Shown one piece after another: positions 12,301-24,200 of a stretch of 64,000 nucleotides of DNA; the first letter of the stretch is position 1; every line of letters starts with the position of its first letter. The stretch is taken from NCBI GenBank assembly GCA_013400975.1, contig WBMZ01003363.1:27705-91704 (forward strand). The letters run 5' to 3'. The notes under the pieces are model-generated. The model did no database searches, was not told the DNA's origin, and was given only the letters and a program-made list of their open reading frames with translations. This DNA comes from Atrichornis clamosus (lineage: Eukaryota > Chordata > Aves > Passeriformes > Menuridae). The position numbers and the translations under genes were made by a program.

Positions 12301-15186
12301 CAGTGACTCAGAGTAAGGCAATCAACGTGTACAGCAGCTCACTGCATGGACAGATTCTGAGCAATGACTGTTTCTGACTGTGATCACTTACTGAGGACAC
12401 TTTATTCTGTTTCAAATTAAGGCTCTGCAGGGATCTCAGTTTCTTCCCTACCCACACAGGAATGTGTTCAATCTCATTCCCTGCCAGGTTCAGCTTTTGT
12501 AGGTTCTGCAAATGTTCTATACCTTCAATTTTGCTGAAAATGAGAAGAAAAACATAATTTGTCATGAACCATAGCAAATTTAAAGTGAAACTGAGGCATT
12601 ATGGATAAACTACAGCAAGATCTGTCACAATTAACGAACCAAGAGATCAGCAAAAACATTTACTGCCATGGACAATTCAAATTAAATTATACCAGCTTAC
12701 TTACAAGTACTAAATTAAGACTAAAAATCACAGCATGATTTTCTGTCACTGTAGCAAAACCTTTACTTTTACATCTCTTCATTTTAATATTAACATTATT
12801 TTAATATGTGGTAATTCTATTTTAATATGCAAAATTTATTCTTTTTCTCCCAAGAACGTAACAGGACAAAGATGAATCAAAATAAAGTTGCTTTGTGGGG
12901 CTTTTTCCCACGCAAAGGAAGGAAAGGATCAACTGTAAACTGACAGCATGAAGAGCTACATTTTTTAGTGTTTTCATTAAAATTCTTGAGGAAACCATGC
13001 AAGGTTTTAGTTTACTTGGGCATTTCCTATGAGTACGTGTGAGCATTAAGTAAACCATGAGTATTATAACACAGCACAGTAGAATGTGCTCCTGTACTGT
13101 ACTATTTTTTGGGTATATATCAACTGTACAAGACTAAAGTCTGAAAAGAGCAGTAGCTAAAAGCTGCACTGCCCTTTTCAATTCCTGTTGAGAGAGGAAG
13201 TTGCGCGAATGCAATGTGTAGAAACCTTGGTGTTTTACTCACTTCCCATTGTAAATGTCTCTACTGAAATTGCAGCTTCTCTGCTGCAAAGGCAGTTTCA
13301 CAACAGAGAAGATCATAATTCATTGACAGAAAAATTAAGAGCAATTTAGAGTGCTGCTACTGCATAAAGCATTACCCTTCAACACTTTAAAACCACTCAA
13401 ACAAGACACCAAATTCAAAAGAGTTCAAAAGCAATTTAGGGAGTTTCTGGCCTGCCTGATCAAGCCCATTCAGCTTCCTCTTCCAAAAGAAAACTTATTA
13501 TATTACCTGTAATAATACACAGCAAAAGTTTAATTAATTTTTAATGCATTTAATTGGGTTATTGCCCACTCTTCATTGTGGTATCTGGAAAGTTGCACTG
13601 CTGGCTTGGTTTCCAAGGAAAACAAATTAAACCACAGCCATGGTACACTGACAGCACTTCCCAGAACTACTTATACTTCTAAAACCTCAGAGCTTGTGCT
13701 TTTTAAGGAGATCTCAAAGCCTGTTAGTCTTCACACACACCTGATGGGAAATTCACCTCAAGTGTTCACACCTCTGAGAGGACTCACTTAATCACTAAAA
13801 GAAAATCAGCTTTATTGACCCTGGGCTCTCCAAACTCACCAGTGTTTCCTCTTACCTGATTTTGTTGCAAGACAAATTGAGTTCACGCAGCTTCAGCAGC
13901 TTATCCAACTTCTCAATCTTCTCTATTTGGTTGTTACTAAGATTTAGTATCTCTAGTTTAGAGCACTTTTCCAAATTTTCTATGTACTAAAGAACAGAAA
14001 ATTAATACTTAGCATTGCAGGGTTTGGATTTTTTTAAAGAGAAATGCAGATTTATATTTTTACAACCACTAATTTATTAAAAATACTGAGTATTCTAACA
14101 CTTTATTAATCACAGTTCCACTGTTGTATTCTAAACCTCCACAGGTTTAGGTACAGTCTTCTACAGTGTTGGAAGAGGAAAGCTGGATTTAAAATTTAGA
14201 GTGAACGGTCTCATCTAAATAAAAGGGAACATGCTATTAAAAAATACACCAAAAAAATCAACCCCAAAACCAAACCAGCACAATCCAAAAGCTAAAAAGT
14301 TACACTAATTAATTGTGTTTTAGACATCACTCTAATGAATCCAATTTTTTTCCTTTTGTACAAGTCTCCATTGCCCTTTTTTTAACATAAGGACTAGGTT
14401 AAGAGAATTAGAATATGCAGTTTACATCCACCTAAAAAGAAACCTTTACTAAAAAATAAATCAAAATTAATTTTAAACGTGGTTTAATTTTCAGTTATTT
14501 CCAGTAACTTACCTTAAATTTCTTGTCCCCATCCTTTGGGGAAGAAAGGTTCAGTGAGCTTATACATGCCAAATTTTGCTGTTTTGACAGAGTCTTTATA
14601 AGAGGTTCAGTTATGTACTTAACTCCTGAGCTAACACCATTTTCACCTGAAATTAAACAGGAAACTACCTTCAGTAGTGAACGAGTTGGTGATTTTTATA
14701 TTCATGTTTCTTTACACTGATTATTGGGATAGCATTGAAAATTATCTCCCAAGAAGCATTTACAGGAAGGAATAAAAGTCTCATTATTCTCCACAGCTTT
14801 CATTACTCTCATTTCCACATTTGTGTACCAAAAAAAAAAAAAGATGGAAAGATGGATGCAATTTTTTCAGGCTTCTTCCCCAAAGATCATACATCTTTAA
14901 TTACACAGTTCAGAGAACACTGGCTTTTAATGCTTGTGGTATGTACTTTCATACCAGTAGTTAGTTATTATACAATACCTTTCTGAAACTTGAAAGCAGG
15001 TCCTACATTTTCTGCTGGAATATCCAGGTGTTGGGGCCTCTGCTCCATGCCTTTGTGAGCAGCTGGAGGTGTCTGTTGGCCAAGAGATGTGGAACCTGAA
15101 CTGACAGGTGGCATTGGATGAGGCGTATGGGAAGCTGATGTCTGTGGCTTTCTACCTAAAGCTTTGCTTACAGAACCTTTCTTCAT
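369..15186 (-). CDS. CNTRL: Centriolin, 5' half (20 coding exons; continues off the left edge)
   Basis: Large coiled-coil protein of the subdistal and maternal centriole, and of the midbody in cytokinesis. Exons in transcript order: 15186-14979, 14646-14513, 13986-13856, 12533-12392, 11859-11673, 11571-11378, 9733-9614, 9122-8897, 8445-8336, 7831-7637, 5389-5236, 4809-4589, 3980-3804, 3497-3363, 3267-3122, 2689-2509, 2028-1849, 1662-1483, 935-819, 507-369. They join in phase without a stop and give about 1092 residues; human centriolin is about 2325, so roughly the 3' half lies outside. The start ATG (15186-15184) opens MKKGS as in human. Runs such as NLAGNEIEHIPVW, TRACQKQYELEQELAFYKID and MEEIQGL match human closely. 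All introns are GT-AG except the one after exon 2689-2509, which has a GC donor. The identification is from remembered family sequence, not a search. Confidence 0.95.
2815..3066 (-). mobile_element. CR1 LINE fragment
   Basis: The segment matches the 3' region of avian CR1 elements in reverse complement. Read on the minus strand it runs from GACAAGAGGAAGTGGCCTCA through the motif around GGTTGGACATCTGGG to the CTGCCCAGGGCAGAGGTGGA region, and ends near ATGATCTTAGAGGGCTTTTC. It lies in a CNTRL intron, between exons 3267-3122 and 2689-2509, and is clearly degraded. No intact reverse transcriptase frame is present. Confidence 0.85.
6555..6830. promoter_or_regulatory. Unexplained CpG island inside a CNTRL intron
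   Basis: A sharply bounded GC- and CpG-rich block sits in the 2.2 kb intron between exons 7831-7637 and 5389-5236. It contains a GC box (GGGGCGGGGG at 6595-6604), a second GGGGCGG near 6736-6742, an ETS-like CTTCCTG near 6714 and NotI-like GCGGCCGC motifs. Part of it (about 6635-6705) is an imperfect pyrimidine repeat of TCCCGTTCCCGGCCCCG-type units. No coding exon fits. It may be an internal promoter, an enhancer or only a GC-rich repeat expansion. Confidence 0.5.
11673..14646 (-). other. CNTRL: CNTRL leucine-rich repeat region
   Basis: Four exons (14646-14513, 13986-13856, 12533-12392, 11859-11673) encode tandem leucine-rich repeats with the LxxLxLxxNxI pattern. Examples are LEILNLSNNQIEKI, LRELNLSCNKIS, LQKLNLAGNEIEHI and LQSLNLKQNKVSS. 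They are followed by the capping segment TIFHLRALENLDGQPVT. LRRs of this SDS22-like kind are protein-binding surfaces, and in centriolin they precede the coiled coils. Phases are 1/0, 0/2, 2/0 and 0/1, all compatible. Repeat assignment is direct reading; the binding role is family inference. Confidence 0.9.
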
Positions 15187-15218
15187 TGCCAAAAATACTG
15201 GATATCACATGACAACAT
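15184..15218 (-). other. CNTRL: CNTRL start codon and 5' UTR part of the first coding exon
   Basis: The minus strand carries a pyrimidine-rich acceptor ending CTGTTCCTCCAG just above 15218, with a CTAAT branch-point-like motif about 25 bases further upstream. The exon therefore probably starts at 15218 and has 32 bases of UTR before the ATG. A second AG lies at 15198-15199 and would shorten the UTR by 21 bases. Human centriolin also starts MKKG, which supports this ATG. Confidence 0.65.
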
Positions 15219-16254
15219 CTGGAGGAACAGAAATAAGTATTAGTCTGTGTATAAAACTAAATCTTAAACATCTGCATGACAACAAAGGTACTACAGAAGC
15301 ATGTTGTGCCAAAAAACACAACTATGCCAATTCTCCAGAGGATACCAGCTTCCAGTTTTCATGGCACTGGGAAGAATGGTTATACCTTTGTACTCACACC
15401 CTTCTACAGCACAGCCCCAGGGACTGACTGAACTGCTTTGTGCTTTGCAACTCATCTTTCTCCTGTTCTGCAGTCTGGCAGGTCTGGAGATACTCTCAGC
15501 TCAGACTAATGGAGTTGGCAAAGGACACAAACACAGGATTGGATCCCAACTGTTTTTACCAAAGGTAAAAATCACTCACTTTGCAGCAAGAAGAACAAAT
15601 ACAAGCAATAAAAGAGGCAACTGAGAAAAAAAATTAGGATCAGTCTAGCACTGGCACTCCCAGAGTTTCCCTTTCTGCAAACAAATTATCCTGTGACTGG
15701 CTGGGAAATTCCAGAGAATGTTAACAGAAACTTCCCCCAGTGATGAACATACTTCCCCAGGGATAAGTGTAGGAAAAGTCATGTACTTGCTCTGTGTGAC
15801 ACAGCCCTTGTAGCAACCATGTCAAAGGGACAGATCTTTACTAACACCTCCAGCCAGTGAGCAAAGAGCGCATTTTAAGGCATTCTTTAAGATAGAAAAG
15901 TTTTCTGTTAGGAGAACTTGGAGCTTTGTGCGTGATCACATTGTGTCTTGAGAATACTGTCTTCATTGAAATTGATTTTTTCTCCGAAATGGAAAAGGAA
16001 ATAGACGCAAGGGATGGGTGGGCAAGGAAAAGGGCCACTCTTTTCTATCCAGTGCTTGGAAGCATAACACATACAGGACCAGGAAAGTGACACTGGAAGG
16101 GACAGGAGAGGGAGAAAGATGCTGGCGCGCTAATGAAAAGCCACAATGGGGCGTTCCTTCATGTCTCGAGGAGCGCAGTTCGTAGTTTTAACGCAGTTTC
16201 CTGAGGACAGGCTGTGGTTTCACAGTGACACCCATGGCAAAGCAGGCGACAGGC

Positions 16255-16715
16255 TGAGCCGGGGATCTGGGCCCTGGGTTCTCCCAGTCCCCCCATCCCC
16301 TCCCCGGTTACCGCCGATGGGCGATCCCGGTCTGGCCGCGGGCCTCCGCTTTGATTACCTGCGTTGACATGGTAACGCCGTCTCGCCGCCGCGGCACGGG
16401 CGGGCAGGGCGGCCTCGGGGCACTCCCGAAGGACGCCACCGGCTCTCACCGCACCTCTCCGCCGCCCCCGTTCTCCTCACCGAGCGATCGCCGCCCGCAC
16501 CGCCCAGCTCCAAGCACTGCGGCTCCTTTAAGGGCGCTGCCTGAGGGGCCGGCCCGCCGCCATTTTGTCCAGTCGGTGGCCGCGGCGGGTGAGCGGGGAG
16601 GGGCGGGGCCTTGGGAAGGCCGCACCCCCGCGCCTTTCCCGCCCTTGAGGCCCCGCCCCCCGCTCGCCATTTTCCGCCGTGTCCCCTCAGCGCCTCGGGG
16701 CGCGTCCTCAGGGGT
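16255..16715 (-). promoter_or_regulatory. CpG-island promoter of CNTRL
   Basis: About 460 bases of dense CpG and very high G+C sit in an AT-rich neighbourhood, directly upstream of CNTRL. Two YY1-like elements read on the minus strand (CAAAATGGCGGC near 16555-16566 and AAAATGGCGAG near 16664-16674). YY1 elements are typical of constitutive CpG-island promoters near the start site. It is TATA-less in appearance. It lies about 1.5 kb from the C5 start codon on the other strand, so it could act bidirectionally, but C5 has its own candidate liver element. Confidence 0.75.
16359..16570 (-). other. CNTRL: Probable CNTRL noncoding first exon
   Basis: A good minus-strand donor (ACGCAG then GTAATC, at 16358-16357) lies inside the CpG island upstream of the first coding exon. 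Splicing from here to 15218 would give a short 5' UTR. The upstream limit is a guess set near the minus-strand CAAAATGGCGGC element, because the transcription start cannot be read from sequence. An ATG at 16370-16368 lies just before the donor. Confidence 0.5.
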
Positions 16716-17544
16716 TTGTGGAAATTAAAGCTCAAATCTCTGTATAAACAATTACACCATAAGGGCTTTTGTTCTAATTAAAGCCCGAGTCACTGTACAA
16801 ACAATAAATCCTGCTCTGCTGATAGATACTTTTTCCTTATCTGTGCTCTGTGTCACATTAACACGTCCGTGCAAAATTGTGTGCAAGTGGGTTTTATTCT
16901 GTAAAACCGCAAATACACCCTGCATTTGCAATGATAAGCTCCGTGTGTTCGATCTAAATCACTGCCATTTTCACAGACGTGTGTAAATAAATCCTTTTAG
17001 CTGTGGTAGTTTGTATAACTAAGTGTGAAATGCAGGGTTGAAAAATCAGTCTGTGTCTGGGAAAAATGTGGGGAAGGGGCATAATTAGATTTAAAAAACA
17101 CTATTTCAGAGTATCATTAGAATTTTGAAAGAGTATTGTTAGACTTTTAAAGCATTTCCCAGCGTTCTTCAGTACTTGCGCCTTACCATTTACGTAGCAC
17201 CCTTACTGGTATTTAATAATAAGTATTTTGATCATTCATTGTAATAATATTAAGCACCTTTTCATAAGATTTTATTCTATCATTGCTTCCCTTGTAGTTC
17301 ATTACATTTGGTGAGAAGTTGACCTTACTGTAATTTCATTTTATATTGATCAGAAACCGTTTTGTAAATGCCTTTCCCGTAAAGGTTGACTGCGGTATTT
17401 GTTTAAACTTGAGCATTCTTGCACAACTTTGTTTAACTTTACATAAACTTATTTGTTGAGGTGCTGCCTTAGATCTCAGGCCTGCAAAGGTTTTGTCACC
17501 GATGTTGTGGGGTTGGTTGTTTTTTTTTTTGCAAATGTTTGCCA

Positions 17545-17664
17545 TATTTTTTGCAAAATTTTAAAATAGTTAAATATGTTTAAAATAGTTAAAAATGTTT
17601 AAAATAGTGTTGATATATTNAATATTTTTTGCAAAATGCTGTTTAAAATAGTGTTGATATATTG
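17545..17664 (+). repeat. AT-rich tandem duplication containing an ambiguous base
   Basis: The unit GTTTAAAATAGT recurs about four times, and a longer segment (TTTTTTGCAAAAT ... AATAGTGTTGATATATT) appears twice. The second copy begins just after the single N at 17620, which may mark an assembly uncertainty in copy number. Confidence 0.7.
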
Positions 17665-18107
17665 TGCCCTAATATTTTCATATTGCAGCTTTATTTGTAA
17701 TGGAAGTACTCAGAAAGTTGGCATAATGTGGAATACAAATGGCTAAAAGAAATTCGTAAGGGAAGAGTTATTCCAAAACCAGCAAAACAAATAATGCTGA
17801 TCTAAACATATCCATACATTGTTTGATATAACTCAAATGCTTTTTTTCCTTCAGATGCAGATTTAAAATCACTTTGATTAAAAAAAATATTTTCTTAAGG
17901 ACAAACTGAATCTATTTTTTTGTTTGTTGGGGTTTTTTCCTGCCTCTGAAAATTATTTTATTAATGCAGTTGTCAGAGAGAAAGTGAGGAGTGACTCAGA
18001 ATTGCATTGGACATATTAAAAATTGAAATATTAAAAAATTCCTAAGTTTACCTGTTCTGACTTCCTTGGGAGGGGGCAATAATGTTTTAGTAAAAACATG
18101 ATCTGCA

Positions 18108-18120
18108 ATTAATTATTAAC
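18108..18120. promoter_or_regulatory. HNF1-like site upstream of C5
   Basis: ATTAATTATTAAC matches the palindromic HNF1 consensus GTTAATNATTAAC at 12 of 13 positions. It lies 100 bases before the C5 start codon, where a proximal promoter element would be expected for a liver-expressed gene. No clear TATA box is seen. The match is direct; function is inferred. Confidence 0.5.
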
Positions 18121-18219
18121 TGTGAATGAAATGTTTTGGTAGCATTTCTGCTCACCCACAGCAGAGGCTGTTTAACCCACCTTCATTAACATCTATGGTT
18201 TACTGTTGTCTCAGTCACA

Positions 18220-18284
18220 ATGACTGTTTTAATATATTTTATTGTTTTGCTATTTTCTGGAACGTCTTTTAGCCAAGAGAAAAT
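18220..18284 (+). other. C5: C5 signal peptide exon
   Basis: The first coding exon encodes a methionine, a hydrophobic core ([10 protein letters not shown]) and a small-residue stretch (SGTSFS), then QEK. This is a standard secretory signal with probable cleavage before QEK, matching human C5, where the mature chain begins QEQT. The exon ends in phase 2 at an AAAAT/GTAAGT donor. Confidence 0.85.
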
Positions 18285-21200
18285 GTAAGTAAAGCAAATA
18301 TGAAATTTACTGAAAATGTTACTTGATCGTTGTTTGCTCGTTTGGGTAAATAGATCCAGAATTTAAGTCGAGCCAATACAAAGGGCACTATCCAAATAGG
18401 ATCTTAATTAGTGTCTTACAATAACCTGATTATCCTGTTTGCTTTAACAGTGTGTACGTAACTGAATTACAAGTGGAAGTAAGAAATCCAAAAGAAATAC
18501 CGTTGCATTACCCTTTTATTGTTTTATATTCCATATACAGATATGTCCTTACAGCACCAAAGATCTTCCGAGCCGGGGCCTCTCAGAAAGTTGTAGTTCA
18601 AGCTTTTGGTTACGACAAGGAATTTCCAGTCAATATTGCTCTAAAAAGCTTTCCAGATAAACTCGCTGTTTATTCTTCTGGTCGGATTTCCTTAACTCCA
18701 GCCAACAAATTCCAAGATGCTGTAACTTTAACAGTAAGGAATTCAGACTTTTCCTACAGTCTTTTTATTATCACACTTAGTGATAAGTGTTAAAAAACAT
18801 TATGATAAATTATCAATTGTTTAATGTGGGAAGGGAAGCCTAATTCCCCAATTTTTTGTTTGAAATTAAAATTACAGTGAATAAAATCAGTGTGAAGGAA
18901 TGACACTGAAGTTAAACATAGAATCAAACTATTTTAGAAACATTACCATGGTTGCCTAACTTTAAAAATTAAAGAGAGAGAATCAAATCAAACTACCAAC
19001 CACAGCAGCAGCTCTGGTGTGGCCGGGATTCATCATGTGTAGAAATGGAAACCTGATAATTGTGCTGTTGTAACGTCTTAACTTGACTTTTTGCTGGTTA
19101 TTGACATAAATAAAATGCAAAATTTCAGAATATCTGTAGCTTAATACTCCAGACCATCATCTATCATGTAAGCAAAAATAAATCCTTGTGAGTGTTTGTA
19201 TTTTAGTGATACTCAACCACAGGACAGTAATTACTATACAGAGGCTCTTCTCACCGAAAAATACTGTAGGAAAAAATACATGAAAAATATTTTAATAGTC
19301 TTTAAAGACCTTTATTTCATCTCCCCCAGGTTCAACCAACAGATTTACCAAGAACAGATAATTCAGATAAGTATTTGTATTTGGAAGCTGTTTCTCCACA
19401 TTTTACAAGATTAAAGAAAATTCCTGTTTCCTATGAGAATGGGTTTCTTTTTATTCATACGGACAAACCAATTTATACTCCTGATCAGTCAGGTAAATAA
19501 TGCTTATTTCTCTTGGTGGGTATTTAATTTTAAAGTCTGCTGACTCTGTCAAGGAATTAGGATTTAAATGTTGTTTAAGCTCTTGGTTATGTTGCATTGC
19601 CATCAGCTGATATTTAATTCTTTAATCAGCAGAATAATATTTTGAATTATTTGATTATACTGTAAAAGTTAATCACTTCTGCTTGCCCTCCTCACCCTAA
19701 GTGGCTAATTTGTGGCACAAAAAGTGAAAGATTTTCCTTAGAACTTGTTAAAAATATTAGTGAAGTTTTGGTTGCTTTGACTTTGAGATTTATTGCTATA
19801 ATTCTTACAGTGAAAGTCCGAGTTTACTCTCTGAATGAAGAACTGCAGCCAGCTCGGAGGGAGACTGTCCTAACTTTTGTGGTGAGTTGTAATTGAATTT
19901 CATATTAGTACTCTGTAGATCTGATAACAAAGAAGGGTAGGTAGATGGGAAATCAGTATTGCAATCAAATAAAATTGTTAGATGTTTTTGCAGGTAGCCA
20001 GACATCTTTTAAAAGATCTAGAATTGACTTTGCACAGTTGGATAGAGGTTTTCAAGTCCCAGATCCAAAGTTGCTACAGAATAGAAAAAAAAAAGAAAAA
20101 AAATCTTTACTATCTGGGGAAAGGATTTTTGAGAGAGTTCTAATAATATATAGGTATTATACTATTTGTTTCTTTTAAGATATAATATCTACTGTAGTTT
20201 TAGCCTTTAGCAATTGTCTTGTTATTACAGTAAGTTTTGGGCTATTTTAAGCATTGTGTAACCACAGCTTTTACTTGGTAGAACCAGAGTAAAATATTTT
20301 ATCAGAATTTCAGTATGAGTTTTTTCTATAAATGTTTGTGGTTTTATGCTCTGAAACTCTTTAGAAAAATATATTATGGCCAGGTTGCCACTGAAATCAC
20401 AGGATGAAGATTCTCCTTTTGATAAGAACAATCTGTAACTGCTTCTTTCCTCTTATAATTTAAAGGATCCTGAAGGAGTAGAAGTGGATATTGTAGAAGA
20501 AAAAGATTTTACTGGAATAGTTTCTTTTCCTGACTTCAAGATTCCTCCTAACCCTAAGTAGATTTAAAAATTTTTTTAATGACTTGTTAACATAATAATG
20601 CCTTTTTAAAATGACTGTCATAGAGTATTTTTGCATGATGGTCATGACTTGAAACTTGGAGATTTCTAACATTTCACGTAGGGTGCAATCCATAAGGACT
20701 TTATGACAGAGTATTCTCCTAAAGAACAGTTAGTGGTAGGTTTTTCATGCTCAATTAAAGAGGAAAATTAATGACAATTAAAATAAAGATGTGTTGCTTT
20801 CAATGTGGGGAAATGTTCATATTTCATACATATATTCATATAAATCACCAGCAGCATAAAAAATAAATATCTCTACAGTTCTTCTTTTAGTCTTGAGAGG
20901 GTGCTGAAGCCTTACTGAATTGGCAGAAGGATGACAGCAGGGGCTTGAAAAACTGGTTTACAACTGGTTTTATTTCAATGCTTTATAATAAGTTTGAAAT
21001 AATTAGTGATATATCGAAAAGAATCTGCTCAAAGTAGGCACTGAACACATGCAAAAATTCAGTGCAAAATTTTCCTTTCTAAAAGAAAGAAATACTGTGA
21101 AGTATTATTAAGCAGTAATATTAAGTTTTGCCTTCAACATTAATTTTTATCTTAAAAACTGTTGGATTGTTGGTGTTTCACAGATACGGGATTTGGAAGA

Positions 21201-24200
21201 TTGAAGCCAAGTATAAGAAGGACTTTGTAACCTCAGCTGTGGCAAAATTTGAAGTTAAGGAATATGGTAAGATATGCCCATCCTGTGAACCTGCATTTTT
21301 ATGTATTTTCAAGGACTCAAACCCCTTGAAATGGCCACATTTCTTCAGTGGCTGTCCAGGAGCATCTCTGAGTACCTGTGCCTTCATGTATAAAACACAT
21401 CTAAGTGGCTTTTTTTCTACCCAATTTTCAGCAATGCCAAGCTTTTCCATCGTCATAGAGCCAGAAAGTAACTTTATTAGTTCTGATAAATTTGAGAACT
21501 TCAGGATTGTTGTGAAAGCTAGGTAAGGAAATTTGGCTTGGAATTCTGAATATGTTTGTATATCTTCTTCTTTTACGTGAGGAATAATTCTTCCACGTCC
21601 TGAATTTTCTTCTTTGCCTTCCTCAAGAAGCCCTTTCATCAAAATCCTTTCTTCTCTGTTACAGATCTAAGTGACCCTTCTTAAAATTCTTCCAAAGTGA
21701 CTATTTTTCAACAGACATGTTTAAAATACAGACATTTGTTTTCAATCTCTTGCCTAGGCAATTATTCTTCTTGAAAAACAAATGCTTTGTTGCAACCATT
21801 AATCTTAAAAGCATTTATATTGGTGTTTTATTCTCAGCTATTTTTCTAACAAAAAGCTTCCAAGTGCTGATGTTTTTCTTCGTTTTGGAATAATTGAAGA
21901 AAGTGAGAAAAGAATGATGCCTCAGGCAATGCATGTAACGAGGGTAAGAAGCAGCAAGTCAAGTTTGTGTAGAATTCATATACATAATTCAAGACTGATC
22001 CAATTCCACTGAAGTTTTTCCATTAAATTTGCTGAGAATGGGCCTCAAATCCTAGTTTTCATCCACAGCTCTCCAGTGTGAACTTCTCCTGTGTGATGCT
22101 GTCATCAGGGGCAGGGAAATGCAGTTGGAAATGAAACTCAGAGGCAATGTCTGAGACAATGTAATTTCAATCTGGTTTAATTACTCTCTTGGCCAAACTG
22201 TGTGATTAAAATTTCTGTGAAATAACGTTAATGCTATCTATTACAGAATAAGCGAAATCAAATGGAGACAAACAGATCAAAATTACAGTGATTTATTGTG
22301 GGGAGTATGTTCTTCACTAATTTAGTGAATCCTCATTTAGTGAAGATATCTCTCTGTTATCCCTACCTCTTGTTGAGCCTGCATGCAAACTTTGCAATAT
22401 GTGCCATTGGTTGATTAATTATAAATAATTTTAAGGAATAAAGAATTCTTCTTCATTAAAACATTTCCACCTTTGATTTCCTCTGAAAATAGACAAGGAA
22501 CAGAAACACATTGAATCTGCATATAATCTATGTATCCTTTCTAAATTATTGACTATGAAGTGATGATTTCTATTTTATTTCTAGATTGAGAATGGAGTTG
22601 CTAAGATTAATTTTAACAGTAAGAAAGCAGCGAGTTCTATCGGGTTTGAAAGTCTGGAGGCATTGGATGGGTCATATTTATACATTGTGGCATCAGTGTT
22701 GGAGTCTACAGGTAAAGCAACTGCTTTTTAATTGAAAGTTTTCTTAATACATCTGCAAGTGTGAACAGTACTAGAAAAGAAAATACATCAATAACTTTCT
22801 TAACGTTCAGAAGTTCTTCCAAAAACTTGTAAGGAAAAACATCCCATTCTCACAGTAAAAATGTTTAGGGATTAAACTTATTTTTGGCTATTTGTTTTCA
22901 CAACAGTGATGGGAATTGACACTTTAGGTGCAGGGACTTCCCTTTCACAGATGTGCTGCCCTTGGGAGGCAGATGGAGGGATGTGAATGTTACATGGGGT
23001 GTTGTGTTTTGTTAGGTGGCCTCAGTGGTGAAGTAGAGTTCGCTGGAGTCAGATTTGCTGTCTCTCCTTACAAGCTGAGTTTGGTTGCTACTCCTCTCTT
23101 TGTGAAGCCTGGACTTCCCTTCTTCATTAAGGTCAGTTCCCAGGAGCACTGTGGTTGCACATTGCAACATAAGCCCCATAATGCGCAAGCTTTATTCTTT
23201 TCTCTCTACATCACTGTACATCTGAATACAATTTAATTTCCATTAACTGGACATTTTTTTTACTTCCTATTGTATAAGCAGCTGAGCAGCCTGAAAGCTC
23301 CTTCCCAAAAAGTGTCACCATTTCTTTATTCTGCTGAACAGGTGCAGGTGAAAGACACAGTGGACAAATTTGTTGGAAATGTCCCTGTAACTGTCACTGC
23401 AAAATCATTTAGTGAGCACATGGATGGGACCCAGCTGATATCAGAGGGCTCAGAATCTGGGAGAAGAAAAACAAGCATAACTGATGGAACTGCTTTGTTT
23501 GTTCTTAATATCCCATCAAACAGCAAAATGTTGGAGTTTCAAGTGAGTTAAATTGTTCCATTAAATCAGTTCTTCGAGGGTGTAATTATTTCTTCTAGGG
23601 TAAGGTTTTGGGCTGGCTTTTGTTTTATTAATCCCTCTGAACAATATATTGCAGAATTACTTTAGTATTGTCATGACTTGTTTACTTAGGTATAATTTTG
23701 TACTTAAACTATTCAGACATTTTATTCTCTTTTCAGGTAAAAACTGCAGATCCACGTCTTTCAGATGAAAACCAAGCAAGTAAAACCTATGAAGCAAAAG
23801 CTTATTCATCACTGAGCCAGAGTTATCTGTATATTGACTGGGCTTCAAACCACAAAACACTAGAAGTAGGGGATGTAATAAATATTAATGTATATCCACA
23901 CAGTCACTACATTAATAAAATACATCACTACAGCTATTTGGTAAGTAACAGATGTTTCTACATAAAATATTGAAATGTAATTTAATATATATGGTCACAG
24001 ATGAAAAACCTCAACAATCAAGAACTATCCGCAGCATAGAATATGTGCAGCTCAGACAACTGCTTTCTTTCAGATACAACCTGTCACTTTTATAGAAAAA
24101 AATAACAGTCTCATGTTTAAATTATATATTAAGTTTCCATTTTTTTGAATTCTCATCTGACATTGACTGAGATTGAGAACAAGTAGGGCTAATCTCAAGA

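Larger units (their letters stand above)
16720..18219. other. Divergent intergenic region between CNTRL and C5
   Basis: An AT-rich 1.5 kb with no open reading frame of note. It contains the C5 proximal promoter near its right end and a low-complexity duplication at 17545-17664 with an undetermined base at 17620. No RNA gene or mobile element was recognised. Confidence 0.6.
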
